The notes: generated from the sequence alone by a model not told the origin. 64,000 bases of DNA from UBA4636 sp963650915 (GCA_963650915.1 CAVJMJ010000014.1:10165-74164); one strand, 5' to 3'. Numbered from the stretch's first letter, positions 7,942 through 15,450 are shown. Program-made: numbers and translations.

Positions 7942-8384
7942 TGGAACCGTACAACGATAAAGTTATAGAACATTACGCAAACCCTCGTAACGTGGGAGAG
8001 ATCAAAGACGCTTCCGGAGTAGGTGAGGTCGGTAACCCCGTTTGCGGCGATATCATGAGAATGTATCTTAAAATTGAAGACGGCGTTATTACCGACGTAA
8101 AATTTAAGACATTCGGGTGCGGGGCGGCGATAGCGTCAAGCAGCGTTTCTACCGAAATGATTAAAGGCAAAACGGTGGAAGAGGCGTTAAAACTTACCAA
8201 CAAAGACGTCATAAACGAACTCGGCGGACTTCCGCCCGTAAAACTGCATTGCTCGGTTTTGGCGGAAGAGGCAATCAAAAAGGCAATCGCCGATTATTTC
8301 AGAAAACAGGGTATGTCGGAAGAAGAAATTACCGCAAAATGCGGTAATACCGAAGAAAACTCTTGCCCGCATTGCCATATTTAG
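7941..8384 (+). CDS. iscU: Fe-S cluster assembly scaffold IscU/NifU N-terminal type
   Basis: 147 residues. The three cluster-binding cysteines are conserved: Cys35 (NPVCGD), Cys60 (FGCGAA) and Cys104 (LHCSVLAEE). It receives sulphur from IscS and iron to build [2Fe-2S] or [4Fe-4S] clusters for delivery to apoproteins. The C-terminus carries an extra tail with CGNTEENSCPHCHI, a short Cys-rich extension seen in many clostridial NifU-like proteins. RBS AAAGGAG lies within the end of iscS. The locus lacks HscA/HscB and ferredoxin genes, as is usual for Clostridia. Confidence 0.93.
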   Translation: MEPYNDKVIEHYANPRNVGEIKDASGVGEVGNPVCGDIMRMYLKIEDGVITDVKFKTFGCGAAIASSSVSTEMIKGKTVEEALKLTNKDVINELGGLPPVKLHCSVLAEEAIKKAIADYFRKQGMSEEEITAKCGNTEENSCPHCHI

Positions 8385-8704
8385 TCTGCCTAAATTATCA
8401 TATTTAGTTTTATCTAAATTGTCGTGTTTGGTTTGCCTAAATTGCCGTGTTTGGATCGTTCGCATGGTCATATTTAGTTTTATCTAAATTGTCGCAGTTG
8501 GATTATACTTTCGGACATTAAAGGGCGTGCTTATAAAAAGACATACGCATGCTTAAAAAAATACATATGCGTTTTATTAAACTGTCTTTCAGATTTTAAG
8601 TAAAAGTGCCCTATAAGCCCGTTATCGCAACAATTTAACTGTTAACAACAATCTAAAACACAATATTTTAAAGTTGCAAATAATTTTAAAGATACCGTTA
8701 ATTT
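8385..8704. repeat. Degenerate tandem words after iscU
   Basis: From 8388 to 8505 units of the type CTAAATTGTCGTGTTTGG recur about six times with varying length, partly as an exact 28-bp pair (CATATTTAGTTTTATCTAAATTGTCG type, near 8399 and 8469). The rest of the interval is gene-free and contains dispersed repeat copy 4. Confidence 0.6.
8602..8627 (-). repeat. Dispersed 28-bp repeat, copy 4
   Basis: Minus strand reads CGATAACGGGCTTATAG then GGCACTTTT. Exact core, downstream of iscU. Confidence 0.85.
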
Positions 8705-8742
8705 AAAAGTTACCCGTCGGCTTAGCCGCGGGTAACTTTTTT
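8705..8742 (+). terminator. Intrinsic terminator downstream of iscSU
   Basis: AAAAGTTACCCG pairs with CGGGTAACTTTT around a 12-base loop and continues in T residues. It is 320 bp after iscU and is the best candidate stop for that operon; the flanking A and T runs would also let it serve the minus strand. Confidence 0.8.
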
Positions 8743-8838
8743 AAGTAGATTAATTGGCAACTTTCAAGTGCCAATCGTCATCAACATTTTCATAAGTTGA
8801 GGGGAACTTTTACTTGTTTTTATTTTTTAAGTGAGAAA

Positions 8839-8879
8839 ATGGCTGTCATAAACCGCAATATGCGACCTATGACAGCCAT
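8839..8879. repeat. Perfect 12-bp inverted repeat
   Basis: ATGGCTGTCATA (8839-8850) and TATGACAGCCAT (8868-8879) enclose 17 bases. No T run follows, so it is a stable hairpin or protein site rather than a typical terminator. Confidence 0.65.
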
Positions 8880-8907
8880 GGTTTTAGTTTACGAAAGAGT
8901 GTGGTAT

Positions 8908-9040
8908 CTTAAAGTGTGCTAACTTGTAGTTTTGTGCCTCGTAGTGCCGTATCTTAAAGTGTGCTACCTTATAGTTTTGTGCACTGTAGTACGGCATCTT
9001 AAAGTTGCGGCATCTTGTAGCATGGCACAGCATAGTAAGA
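8908..9040. repeat. Degenerate 45-bp tandem repeat, about three units
   Basis: Units begin ATCTTAAAGTGTGCTA at about 8908 and 8951 and ATCTTAAAGTTGCGGC at about 8997, with TTTTGTGC and GTAGT words in matching places. Further pairs of GTGATAAAC...CCTACG lie at 9083-9128. The region is downstream of the minus-strand gene 9131-9772 and holds no gene. Confidence 0.65.
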
Positions 9041-9130
9041 CAGTGTAAGATATAAACTATCATGCTCGCAAAAACAGTTAGTGGTGATAAACAAAACCCC
9101 TACGAGTTGTGATAAACGAAATTCCTACGT

Positions 9131-9772
9131 TTAATTATTTGTGTTAGGGAAAAGGGGAAGTTCAAAAAAGCCCGCGCAGACTTCTTGCGAATAATCCTGA
9201 CAAGGCGGAATGTTGCAATATCCGTAAGACGGAATAAGAAGATCTACCGGCATAACTATTTTAAGTATAAGGGTTACGCATGCCGAACACGTAAACGCTG
9301 CTTCGCTCGTATAAACGCCTTGCGTGGACACGAGAGAAACCACGCTCGTTACCGTATACGGTATGACCGACGGTTCGGGTACGAACAAAATTACGTCTTC
9401 GGTAAGGGTTACGGTGGAAGTTCCTTTGCCTTCAACGTTGTTTGCGTCAACGAACAAAACTTCCACGGGAATGGTTACGGTAGCCTGAACTCTTGCAAAA
9501 TTCGGTCTGTCTTGGAGTCTGTCGATTTGAAGGTTGCTTAGCGTACCCGATGTGCCTATACTTTTTGCGCTTATAAAAGTAAGCGGATATGTAGGATTTG
9601 TCGGCGTTAAATTTACAAGACTTAACGTAATTCCTTCTTCCTGCGTTTGTTTTATACAGGCGTCGAAAACTTTGTTGACTTCGACGCAAACTTTTTCGCA
9701 CAGACCGTTTAAAGGATTGCCCGTTATTTGACAGGGGCATCTGTCGGAATTGAAGTTAGAAAAAAATGACAT
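9131..9772 (-). CDS. Conserved Cys-containing protein of unknown function
   Basis: 213 residues with an excellent RBS (AAAGGAG, seven bases before the ATG). The N-terminus has CPCQITGNPLNGLCEKVCVEV followed by KVFDACIKQTQEEG; the middle is rich in Thr, Val and Ser in alternating beta-strand-like patterns (LSLVNLTP, ARVQATVTIPVEVLFVDA); the C-terminus has CSACVTL, YCNIPPC and EVCAGFF. There is no signal peptide or membrane segment. I recall similar proteins in sporulating Clostridia, where a coat or exosporium role would fit the Cys content and beta-rich pattern, but I cannot name a family and this is only a guess. It appears monocistronic. Confidence 0.72.
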   Translation of the reverse strand: MSFFSNFNSDRCPCQITGNPLNGLCEKVCVEVNKVFDACIKQTQEEGITLSLVNLTPTNPTYPLTFISAKSIGTSGTLSNLQIDRLQDRPNFARVQATVTIPVEVLFVDANNVEGKGTSTVTLTEDVILFVPEPSVIPYTVTSVVSLVSTQGVYTSEAAFTCSACVTLILKIVMPVDLLIPSYGYCNIPPCQDYSQEVCAGFFELPLFPNTNN

Positions 9773-9912
9773 TTTTTATCTCCTTTGTGCCTGTCGGCTC
9801 ACTTTAATATATGATAGTCTTTTGCATTTTGATAACGCGTCAAACTAAAAAAGTCGTAATGTGTCATTTGTTGAAACTAATTTCCGTCGTTTGTTTTTTT
9901 AGAAAACCGCTT
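9773..9912. other. Upstream region of gene 9131-9772
   Basis: Contains the ribosome binding site of that gene at its left end and otherwise nothing I can identify; the 33-bp array begins at 9913. Confidence 0.4.
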
Positions 9913-10008
9913 AATTGCACTTTTTGGTGTGTTTTTTAAGACATTAATTGCACCTTTTGGTATGTTTTTTGAGATATTAATTGCACCTTTGGGCATCTTT
10001 TTTGTGGC
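9913..10008 (+). repeat. Three-unit 33-bp tandem array, distal side of ATPase 2
   Basis: AATTGCAC starts at 9913, 9946 and 9979, exactly 33 bp apart. The unit is TTAATTGCACCTTTTGGTA followed by a T-rich 14-base linker. It is the same unit, period and orientation as the five-unit array at 11572-11730, so the ATPase 2 gene lies between two pieces of one repeat family. Confidence 0.92.
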
Positions 10009-10040
10009 GTTTTATAATATGTATTTATAATTTTGATTTA

Positions 10041-10077
10041 AAAAAAGCCCGATAACGGGCTTATAGACGGGTTTTTG
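10041..10077 (+). repeat. Dispersed 28-bp repeat, copy 5
   Basis: Core CGATAACGGGCTTATAG at 10050-10066, flanked by AAAAAAGCC and ACGGGTTTTT. In this copy GCCCG and CGGGC also form a short hairpin around ATAA. Confidence 0.85.
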
Positions 10078-10088
10078 TTGAAAAATTA

Positions 10089-10130
10089 AGCCGATTCGGC
10101 GGAAAGTTTAAAAGCATCCGCCGAATCGAT
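10089..10130 (-). terminator. Intrinsic terminator of ATPase 2
   Basis: CGATTCGGCGGA (10092-10103) and TCCGCCGAATCG (10117-10128) form a 12-bp stem; on the minus strand it is followed by GCTTAATTTTT. It lies 33 bp after the ATPase stop codon. Confidence 0.8.
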
Positions 10131-10162
10131 ATTTACAGTTAAATGATAAGTCTTGCATAAAG

Positions 10163-11527
10163 TCAGGTTAAATAGGTTTTTCCGTCGGCAAAATCTTTAG
10201 CGATAAAGGGAATAAAGTAAAAAGGAGCGGTCAGTAACTTTTGCTTTGACGAATATCCGTAATTGTTTTTGGATACCTTTACGGCGTATTCGAACTTATT
10301 ATGATTGGCAAATTTTTCAAGTGAATTTAAAGAGCCTCTTCCTTTTTTTACGTCCATCGGGAAAATTTTACCGTTTGCTTCGATAATAAATTCGAGTTCG
10401 GCGGTATTTTTACCTTTCCAATAAAACAATTTGTGACCTTTTGCGACCAATTCGTTTGCAACGAAATTTTCGTAAAAGATGCCCGAAAGCATATTTTCTC
10501 CGTCGGGAAACACGAACGACGAGGCGTTTACACCGCTTTGGTAAGAAAACATTCCGATATCGCCGAGGAAAAGCCTGAAATTCCCGTCGCTGTCAGGTAT
10601 TAGCGGAGTCGTTACATGCTCTTTAAGTTGAAAAGATTGGTGTAACACGTGCGCTTCGGTAAGCCAAAGTATTGCAGAAAGGTAATCTCTCGTTTTAGTA
10701 TCTTTTTCTATAAGCCCCGGCGAAAAGTTTTTCGATTCTTTATTGAGTTCCTTATAAATGTTCAGGAATAAAAGTTTTGAGCGCAAAACCGATTCTTGGC
10801 TTGCTTGATACAAAGACATATCAGCAAGATAGTTGTCGTAAAGATTTATTAAAACCTGTCTTGATTCGAGATAACTTTTAGTTTTTAAATATACGTTAAC
10901 GGCTTCGGGCATACCGCCGACGAGCAAATATTTTTGAACTTCGGAAAGTGCCAATTCGTGTACGTTGACGTCAAGCGGCGTCTTTTGTTTGTAAGCATTT
11001 AAAACGGCGTTATATAAAACCGCGTTATCGTTAAGTAAAAATTCGTCAAAAGACATCGGGTATATCGTCAGTTGGTCGATTTTACCTACCGGGAACAAAA
11101 ATTTACTGCTGATAGACGCTCCGCGTTTTCTCGTTTCGCGCTGAATTTTTGTTCTTACCATAGAGCCCGTCGCAATAATCGGAATTTCCGGGTAATCTTG
11201 GCAAAAATATTTCAAAGAAGAAATTACGTTAGGGCATTCCTGAACTTCGTCAAAAATAAGCAACGTGTTTTTATCGATTACTTTGCCTTTGATAAGAGAT
11301 ATATATTCGATAATTTTACCTGCGTTAGCGGTTTTTTCGCAAAAACCGGCAATTTCGTCCTCGATTTTGCAATCTAAATACAGATAGTTGCCTTTGTAAT
11401 AGGTCTTTGCAAAAATATCTTTAACGAGGTAAGTTTTCCCAACCTGCCTTGCTCCCCAAACCATAAGAGGTTTTCGTTCTTTTTTATTCATCCACTCGAC
11501 AAGTTCGTTTATAGCCAAACGTTTCAT
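10163..11527 (-). CDS. AAA+ ATPase with C-terminal DUF4143 (ATPase 2)
   Basis: 454 residues. Walker A is GARQVGKT (25-32), Walker B LLIFDEVQE near 90-98, then a sensor segment IATGSMV near 118. The C-terminal DUF4143 domain includes NTAELEFIIE and FPMDVKKGRGS, resembling the E...D-x-K core of PD-(D/E)xK nucleases. The MVWGARQVGKTYLVK opening marks a different subfamily from ATPases 1 and 3. GGGAGG lies eight bases before the ATG at 11527. The gene is bracketed by 33-bp tandem arrays at 9913-10008 and 11572-11730. On the minus strand, each upstream repeat unit contains AAAGGTG and an ATG six to seven bases later in the same frame, giving a possible repetitive leader peptide that ends inside the ATPase start region (11484-11711). 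Confidence 0.88.
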   Translation of the reverse strand: MKRLAINELVEWMNKKERKPLMVWGARQVGKTYLVKDIFAKTYYKGNYLYLDCKIEDEIAGFCEKTANAGKIIEYISLIKGKVIDKNTLLIFDEVQECPNVISSLKYFCQDYPEIPIIATGSMVRTKIQRETRKRGASISSKFLFPVGKIDQLTIYPMSFDEFLLNDNAVLYNAVLNAYKQKTPLDVNVHELALSEVQKYLLVGGMPEAVNVYLKTKSYLESRQVLINLYDNYLADMSLYQASQESVLRSKLLFLNIYKELNKESKNFSPGLIEKDTKTRDYLSAILWLTEAHVLHQSFQLKEHVTTPLIPDSDGNFRLFLGDIGMFSYQSGVNASSFVFPDGENMLSGIFYENFVANELVAKGHKLFYWKGKNTAELEFIIEANGKIFPMDVKKGRGSLNSLEKFANHNKFEYAVKVSKNNYGYSSKQKLLTAPFYFIPFIAKDFADGKTYLT

Positions 11528-11711
11528 TTAAGCCTCCCGTGATTTGTTTTTTGTAAATGAATTTTAGCATAAATTGCACCTTTTGGCAAGTATTTTTAAC
11601 CATTAATTGCACCTTTTGGCAAGTATTTTTAACCATTAATTGCACCTTTTGGCATGTTTTTTTGGACATTAATTGCACCTTTTGGTATGTTTTTTCAGAC
11701 ATTAATTGCAC
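11484..11711 (-). CDS. Possible leader peptide encoded by the 33-bp array
   Basis: A 75-codon frame that starts in the outermost repeat unit and reads through the whole array, because 33 is a multiple of three. It encodes 11-residue repeats of the type KVQLMSKKTCQ, then leaves the array (KFIYKKQITGG) and stops 43 bases inside the ATPase 2 gene in another frame. Each unit offers AAAGGTG plus ATG, so initiation at several units is possible. Whether it is translated is unknown; it may be a by-product of the repeat period. Confidence 0.35.
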   Translation of the reverse strand: MQLMSEKTYQKVQLMSKKTCQKVQLMVKNTCQKVQLMVKNTCQKVQFMLKFIYKKQITGGLNETFGYKRTCRVDE

Positions 11712-11730
11712 CTTTTGGCATGTTTGCGAT
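11572..11730 (+). repeat. Five-unit 33-bp tandem array, proximal to ATPase 2
   Basis: AATTGCACC starts at 11572, 11605, 11638, 11671 and 11704, each exactly 33 bp apart. The conserved part is TTAATTGCACCTTTTGGCA; the linker varies (AGTATTTTTAACCA or TGTTTTTTTGGACA). It lies 45 bp upstream of the ATPase 2 start codon, within its 5' region. Confidence 0.95.
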
Positions 11731-11763
11731 ACTCTAAATATAATTTATTTGTAATTTTTATAT

Positions 11764-11803
11764 CAAAAAAAGAACGATAACGGGCTTATAGCCACACTTT
11801 TTT
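11764..11803 (+). repeat. Dispersed 28-bp repeat, copy 6
   Basis: Core CGATAACGGGCTTATAG at 11775-11791, preceded by AAAAAAAGAA and followed by CCACACTTTTTTA. Confidence 0.85.
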
Positions 11804-11829
11804 ATCAAAACGTAATATGATATAAATCT

Positions 11830-12018
11830 ATATAAAAAATAAAACTATATAAAAGAAAAAACAAGCCCCGTTAAGCAAAAAAACAATAGAAAAAAAAGTT
11901 CCCAAAAAACAATAGAAAAAAAGTTTAAAAAAACAATAGAAAAAACGCATCCAAAAAAACAAAAGAAAAAGCTAAATAAAAAACGAGCCCCGAAAAGGAA
12001 AGAGAAAAATAAAATAAA
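11830..12018 (+). repeat. A-rich low-complexity tract with AAAACAATAGAAAAAA units
   Basis: The plus strand is almost pyrimidine-free; AACAATAGAAAAAA recurs at about 11880, 11909, 11932 and, as AACAAAAGAAAAA, 11959. The minus-strand frame through it is Phe/Leu-rich and looks like low-complexity chance coding. Confidence 0.65.
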
Positions 12019-12023
12019 ACGAA

Positions 12024-12056
12024 AAGCCGACGGCAAATTTTTGCCGTCGGCTTCTA
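12024..12056 (-). terminator. Intrinsic terminator of aldolase gene
   Basis: AAGCCGACGGCAAA (12024-12037) pairs with TTTGCCGTCGGCTT (12040-12053), followed on the minus strand by TTCGTTTTATTTT. It lies 41 bp after the fba stop codon. Confidence 0.85.
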
Positions 12057-12096
12057 AAAGGAACTTAACGAAAGTTAAGTAATTTTCGGTTAAGTA

Positions 12097-13074
12097 TTAT
12101 TTGCAAAGGTCTGCTTTACCGGCGCAACCCAAAACGTCCTTCAATTTATGACGAACGAGTTCTTTGATGTTTGCGCGAGCGGGTTTTAAATATTCCCTCG
12201 GGTCGAATTTAGAAGGATAGTCGTTGAAGAATTTACGAATGGTACCGGTCATTGCAAGACGAAGGTCGGAGTCGATATTGATCTTGCAAACGGAAAGTTT
12301 GGAAGCTTCTCTCAATTCTTCTTCGGGAACGCCTATAGCGTTGGGCATTTGTCCGCCGTTTTCGTTGATCATCTTAACGTATTCCTGAGGAACGGAGGAT
12401 GAACCGTGTAAAACGATGGGGAAGCCGGGGAGCTTTTTGGAAACTTCTTCCAAAATGTCGAAACGAAGAGAAGGAGGAACCAAAACGCCGTTTTTAAGGG
12501 TGCATTGTTCGGGTTTGAATTTGTATGCGCCGTGGGATGTACCTATAGCGATAGCCAAAGAATCAACGCCGGTTTCTTCAACGAATTTGATAACTTCTTC
12601 GGGACGGGTGTAAGAACCTACTTCGTGGCTGACTTCGTCTTCGATGCCGGAGAGGGTTCCCAATTCGCCTTCAACCGTTACGTAAGGATTGTGCGCGTGA
12701 GCGTATTCGCAAACCTTTTTGGTAAGAGCAACGTTTTCTTCGAAGGGAAGGGCAGATCCGTCAATCATAACGGAAGTAAAACCGCCGTCGATGCACGCCT
12801 TGCAAGTTTCAAAATCGGGACCGTGGTCGAGGTGTAAAACGATGGGGATATCGGGGCATTCTATAACTGCCGCTTCAACGAGTTTTACGAGGTAAGTATG
12901 GTTAGCGTAAGCTCTTGCGCCCTTGGATACCTGTAAAATAACGGGTGCGTGTTCTTCTTTGCAAGCTTCGGTGATGCCTTGAACGATTTCCATGTTGTTT
13001 ACGTTGAAAGCACCGATTGCGAAACCGCCGTTATATGCGGCTTCAAACATTTTTTTAGAGTTAACTAATGGCAT
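12097..13074 (-). CDS. fba: Class II fructose-bisphosphate aldolase
   Basis: 325 residues. This glycolytic enzyme splits fructose 1,6-bisphosphate into dihydroxyacetone phosphate and glyceraldehyde 3-phosphate using a divalent metal. Visible signatures are LHLDHGPDFE (metal His and catalytic Asp), VEGELGTLSGIEDEV, AIGTSHGAYKF and FPIVLHGSSSVP (metal His, phosphate loop), and CKINIDSDLRLA near the C-terminus. GGAGGG precedes the ATG by seven bases. It is a single-gene unit with its own consensus-like promoter (13107-13135, minus strand) and terminator. Confidence 0.95.
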   Translation of the reverse strand: MPLVNSKKMFEAAYNGGFAIGAFNVNNMEIVQGITEACKEEHAPVILQVSKGARAYANHTYLVKLVEAAVIECPDIPIVLHLDHGPDFETCKACIDGGFTSVMIDGSALPFEENVALTKKVCEYAHAHNPYVTVEGELGTLSGIEDEVSHEVGSYTRPEEVIKFVEETGVDSLAIAIGTSHGAYKFKPEQCTLKNGVLVPPSLRFDILEEVSKKLPGFPIVLHGSSSVPQEYVKMINENGGQMPNAIGVPEEELREASKLSVCKINIDSDLRLAMTGTIRKFFNDYPSKFDPREYLKPARANIKELVRHKLKDVLGCAGKADLCK

Positions 13075-13380
13075 AATTTTGCCCTCCGTTAAATTAATTT
13101 TTCTTAATTATACAACAATATTTTTAACAAAGCAAATTTTTTAAGCAATTTTTTGCTCGCAAGTCGAAAATTGATTGGTTTTAACGTTAAAAAGTTACAA
13201 TTAGCCACCATTATTTTTAACTATCTACTTGCCGATTATTTCCATCAACCATCTATAACTATTAACTACGTCGTAACGAACCTTGCCGTCACTTAGTTTT
13301 GTAAACAACTTTTTTGCACCTATTTTTTAAAAGTTGCTATTTTCAGAATTACATTGTGCTTTACATATCAAAAAAACTTG
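13075..13380. other. Divergent intergenic region upstream of fba
   Basis: Holds the fba promoter at 13107-13135. The remainder (13136-13380) is AT-rich without an identifiable gene, repeat or hairpin. Confidence 0.5.
13107..13135 (-). promoter_or_regulatory. Promoter of fba
   Basis: On the minus strand TTGCTT (13135-13130) and TATAAT (13112-13107), spacer 17. The transcript would start about 30 bases before the fba RBS. Confidence 0.8.
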
Positions 13381-13389
13381 TTAAAAAGG

Positions 13390-13418
13390 TTGCAAAAGAG
13401 ATAATAGTATGGTAAAAT
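13390..13418 (+). promoter_or_regulatory. Promoter of a short terminated transcript
   Basis: TTGCAA (13390-13395) and TAAAAT (13413-13418), spacer 17. A terminator lies about 140 bp downstream. Confidence 0.65.
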
Positions 13419-13424
13419 GTAAAC

Positions 13425-13585
13425 AACAAAAAATAACTGAATTGATGATTTTTTTCGGAGAGTAAGTTTAAAGTAATTTTTGCTCGCTTTTGCATTTTGC
13501 CGTTTCGGGTGTCAAACCTTCGCCGTTTTGCAAATTTCGGGCTATAGTTTTACGATTTTAAACCGCTCTTTCGGGCGGTTTTTTG
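13425..13585 (+). ncRNA. Candidate short RNA or riboswitch-like leader, about 160 nt
   Basis: A consensus-like promoter precedes and a terminator (13560-13585: ACCGC TCTTTCGG GCGGT then TTTTTT) ends this segment; it has no open frame with a start signal. TTTTGCA (near 13488) can pair with TGCAAA (near 13532) around a GC-rich interior. It lies 227 bp before the TM1266-like gene and an ABC importer operon, so it could be a leader that attenuates them. I could not match it to the TPP, FMN, SAM, cobalamin, THF or other riboswitch consensus I know. Confidence 0.4.
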
Positions 13586-13617
13586 TTTTTCCGTAGGGAA
13601 AATCCGAACGAAAAACT

Positions 13618-13765
13618 TACCGAAAGGCAAAGCACAACAATCTAAAATGTCAAAAAGCGACTTGAAAGGTGCCGTTTAAAAAGCCGAAAGGCGAAGCACA
13701 ACCGAAAGGCAAAGTACAACCGAAAGGCAAAGTACAACCGAAAGGTCAAAACGCAACCTGAAAGG
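13618..13765 (+). repeat. 18-bp tandem repeat, ACCGAAAGGCAAAGTACA type
   Basis: CCGAAAGGCAAAGTACAA occurs twice in exact succession around 13700-13740, with diverged CCGAAAGGCGAAGCACAA and CCGAAAGGTCAAAACGC neighbours. It lies between the candidate RNA and the TM1266-like gene. Confidence 0.7.
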
Positions 13766-13811
13766 TGCTTTTCAAAAGTCAAAAGGCAAAAATCGTAAAA
13801 AAGGAGTCGGT

Positions 13812-14057
13812 ATGAAAATCGGAGTTATAGGCATTATTATCGAAAACGACAAAGAGGTGGTTATAAAAGTGCAACAACTTTTATCCGCCTATTCCCACCT
13901 TATTTGCGGGCGCATGGGCGTACCCGATCACGAAAGCGGTATCAACGTTATTTCCGTTATAGTAAAAGGAAGCAGCGAAGAAATTTCCGCCTTAACGGGA
14001 AAACTCGGCAGGCTTAACAAAGTTAAGGTAAAATCCGCCGTAAGCGAACTCGGTTAG
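13812..14057 (+). CDS. TM1266-family ACT-like regulator (putative iron-only hydrogenase system regulator)
   Basis: 81 residues with a strong RBS (AAAGGAG). The sequence MKIGVIGIIIENDKE, VQQLLSAYSHLICGRMGVP and INVISVIVKGSSEEISALTGKLGRL is that of the TM1266 family, small ferredoxin-fold (ACT/NikR C-terminal-like) proteins often linked to [FeFe]-hydrogenase maturation genes. No hydrogenase gene is in this window; instead an NMT1-type ABC importer follows after 109 bp. A role in sensing a small molecule or metal is plausible but not shown. Confidence 0.82.
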   Translation: MKIGVIGIIIENDKEVVIKVQQLLSAYSHLICGRMGVPDHESGINVISVIVKGSSEEISALTGKLGRLNKVKVKSAVSELG

Positions 14058-14166
14058 ATGGCAACAATCGATTTTTAATTATAAAAACCGTAAAATTGCT
14101 TAGGATAACGAGGAAAGTTACTTTACGATTTATCATTCGTAAATCGTCGTTCAAAAGAGGTGTTTT

Positions 14167-15156
14167 ATGAAAAAAATATTGTCTTTGATTTTGGCTTTCG
14201 TCATGTCACTCGGAATAGCCGCTTTTTCGGGTTGCGTAAATAACGCTCAAAACGGCGAAAAAACGAAAATTACCTTTATCATGCCCGACGGTGCACCCGC
14301 ACTTGCCGCATACGAACTTTTAAAAAACGTAGATACTTTGGACGGGCATCCCGTGGAATATAAAATTCTTGCGGGGGCTTCGGAACTCGGCCCTATGCTT
14401 ATAAAGGGCGAGGCGCAAGTTGCCGTTATGCCGTTAAACGTTGCCGCAAAGCTATATAACAACGACGTAGATTTAAAACTTTTGTCGGTTAATATTTTCG
14501 GCAACCTTTACACTATAGGTAAAACCGATTTGGTTAATGGTGCGCAAGGGCTTTTAGGAAAGGTCGTTTTAAACATCGGTAGAGGCGGTACGCCCGACAT
14601 TACCTTAAAACTTATACTCGACAAAAACAATTTGCCTTACGAAGAATCGGAAACGCCTGTCGAAGGCAAGGTCGCCATCCGCTATTGTCAGGATGCGTCC
14701 GAAGTTATTTCCTTGCTTAAAACGGATAGAGCCGACTACGGCGTAGTGGGCGAACCGGCGGCGACCAAAGCGGTTTCGGCTATCGGCGGTAAGGTCGTAA
14801 TCGACATGCAAAGCGTGTGGAACGACCTTGTGGGTGAAAACTCGTTTACGCAGGCAGGCGTAGTGGTATCCGGTGCCGTTTATAACGATAACGGGCTTAT
14901 AGACGCACTTTTTGAAAAATTGACGAGCAATTTAACCTATATATATCAAGATGCGGAAAACGTATCTAATACTCTTGCCGAAAACGGAAGTTCGTTAAAG
15001 GTCGGCTTTAACGAGGCGGTTTTAAACAGGTGTAATCTTAAAAACGTTAAGGCGAAAACGATAAAAACTCAAATAGAATCATATTTTAACGCGGTAAAGG
15101 TTTACGACGCTACCTTTATCGGAGGGAAACTCCCCGAAGACGGATTTTATCTGTAA
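14167..15156 (+). CDS. ABC transporter substrate-binding lipoprotein (NMT1/SsuA-like)
   Basis: 329 residues. The N-terminus MKKILSLILAFVMSLGIAA with FSGC is a lipoprotein signal; Cys23 would be lipidated and anchored outside the membrane. The mature part resembles ABC substrate-binding proteins of the NMT1/SsuA fold (PDGAPALAAYELLKN, GEAQVAVMPLNVAAKLYN, DYGVVGEPAATKA). Its permease and ATPase follow at 15699 and 16441, making a complete importer; the ligand could be an alkanesulphonate, a thiamine precursor or another aromatic. The codons for NDNGLIDALF at 14883-14912 are an exact copy of the dispersed 28-bp repeat. Confidence 0.86.
   Translation: MKKILSLILAFVMSLGIAAFSGCVNNAQNGEKTKITFIMPDGAPALAAYELLKNVDTLDGHPVEYKILAGASELGPMLIKGEAQVAVMPLNVAAKLYNNDVDLKLLSVNIFGNLYTIGKTDLVNGAQGLLGKVVLNIGRGGTPDITLKLILDKNNLPYEESETPVEGKVAIRYCQDASEVISLLKTDRADYGVVGEPAATKAVSAIGGKVVIDMQSVWNDLVGENSFTQAGVVVSGAVYNDNGLIDALFEKLTSNLTYIYQDAENVSNTLAENGSSLKVGFNEAVLNRCNLKNVKAKTIKTQIESYFNAVKVYDATFIGGKLPEDGFYL
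14886..14913 (+). repeat. Dispersed 28-bp repeat, copy 7, inside a CDS
   Basis: Exact core CGATAACGGGCTTATAG then ACGCACTTTTT. It is read in the frame GAT-AAC-GGG-CTT-ATA-GAC (DNGLID) of the substrate-binding protein. Confidence 0.85.
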
Positions 15157-15450
15157 TTCTATCTTTAATTTTTCGAGCGTTTAATATGTACTCGGGCACT
15201 GAGTTTGCAATCGAATATTGATTTTTCGATCGGGCGTTGAGTTTGCACTTTAAATACGCCGTCAAGGGCGAAAAATCGAGTGAAAGAAAAAGTTGCGTAA
15301 GAAAAAAGCCGTGCGTAAGCATAAATAGGTGCGTGAGTATAAATAGGTGCGAGAGCATAAAAGCCGTGCGTTAAAATAAACGTGCGGAAGGCTTTACTAA
15401 AAAACGAGAAATGCGCCGACGATAATTATCGTCGGCGCGAAATAATATAA
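15157..15450. other. Intergenic region with perfect palindrome and short tandem words
   Basis: Between 15290 and 15372 the words GTGCGTAAGCATAAATAG, GTGCGTGAGTATAAATAG and GTGCGAGAGCATAAAA recur with an 18-19 bp period. At 15413-15438 GCGCCGACGATAA is followed directly by its exact complement TTATCGTCGGCGC, a 26-bp perfect palindrome without a T run. The stretch separates the binding-protein gene from its permease by 540 bp. Confidence 0.65.

Noticed and set aside
9913..11730. CRISPR arrays around ATPase 2
   Set aside because: The full 33-bp unit repeats in tandem without spacers.
11845..12036. Phe-rich membrane peptide on the minus strand
   Set aside because: It is the translation of an A-rich low-complexity tract and of the fba terminator; no start signal.
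13425..13585. TPP or THF riboswitch
   Set aside because: GGAGAGTAAG recalls the THF class, but the remaining conserved segments of both classes are missing, so only a candidate RNA is listed.
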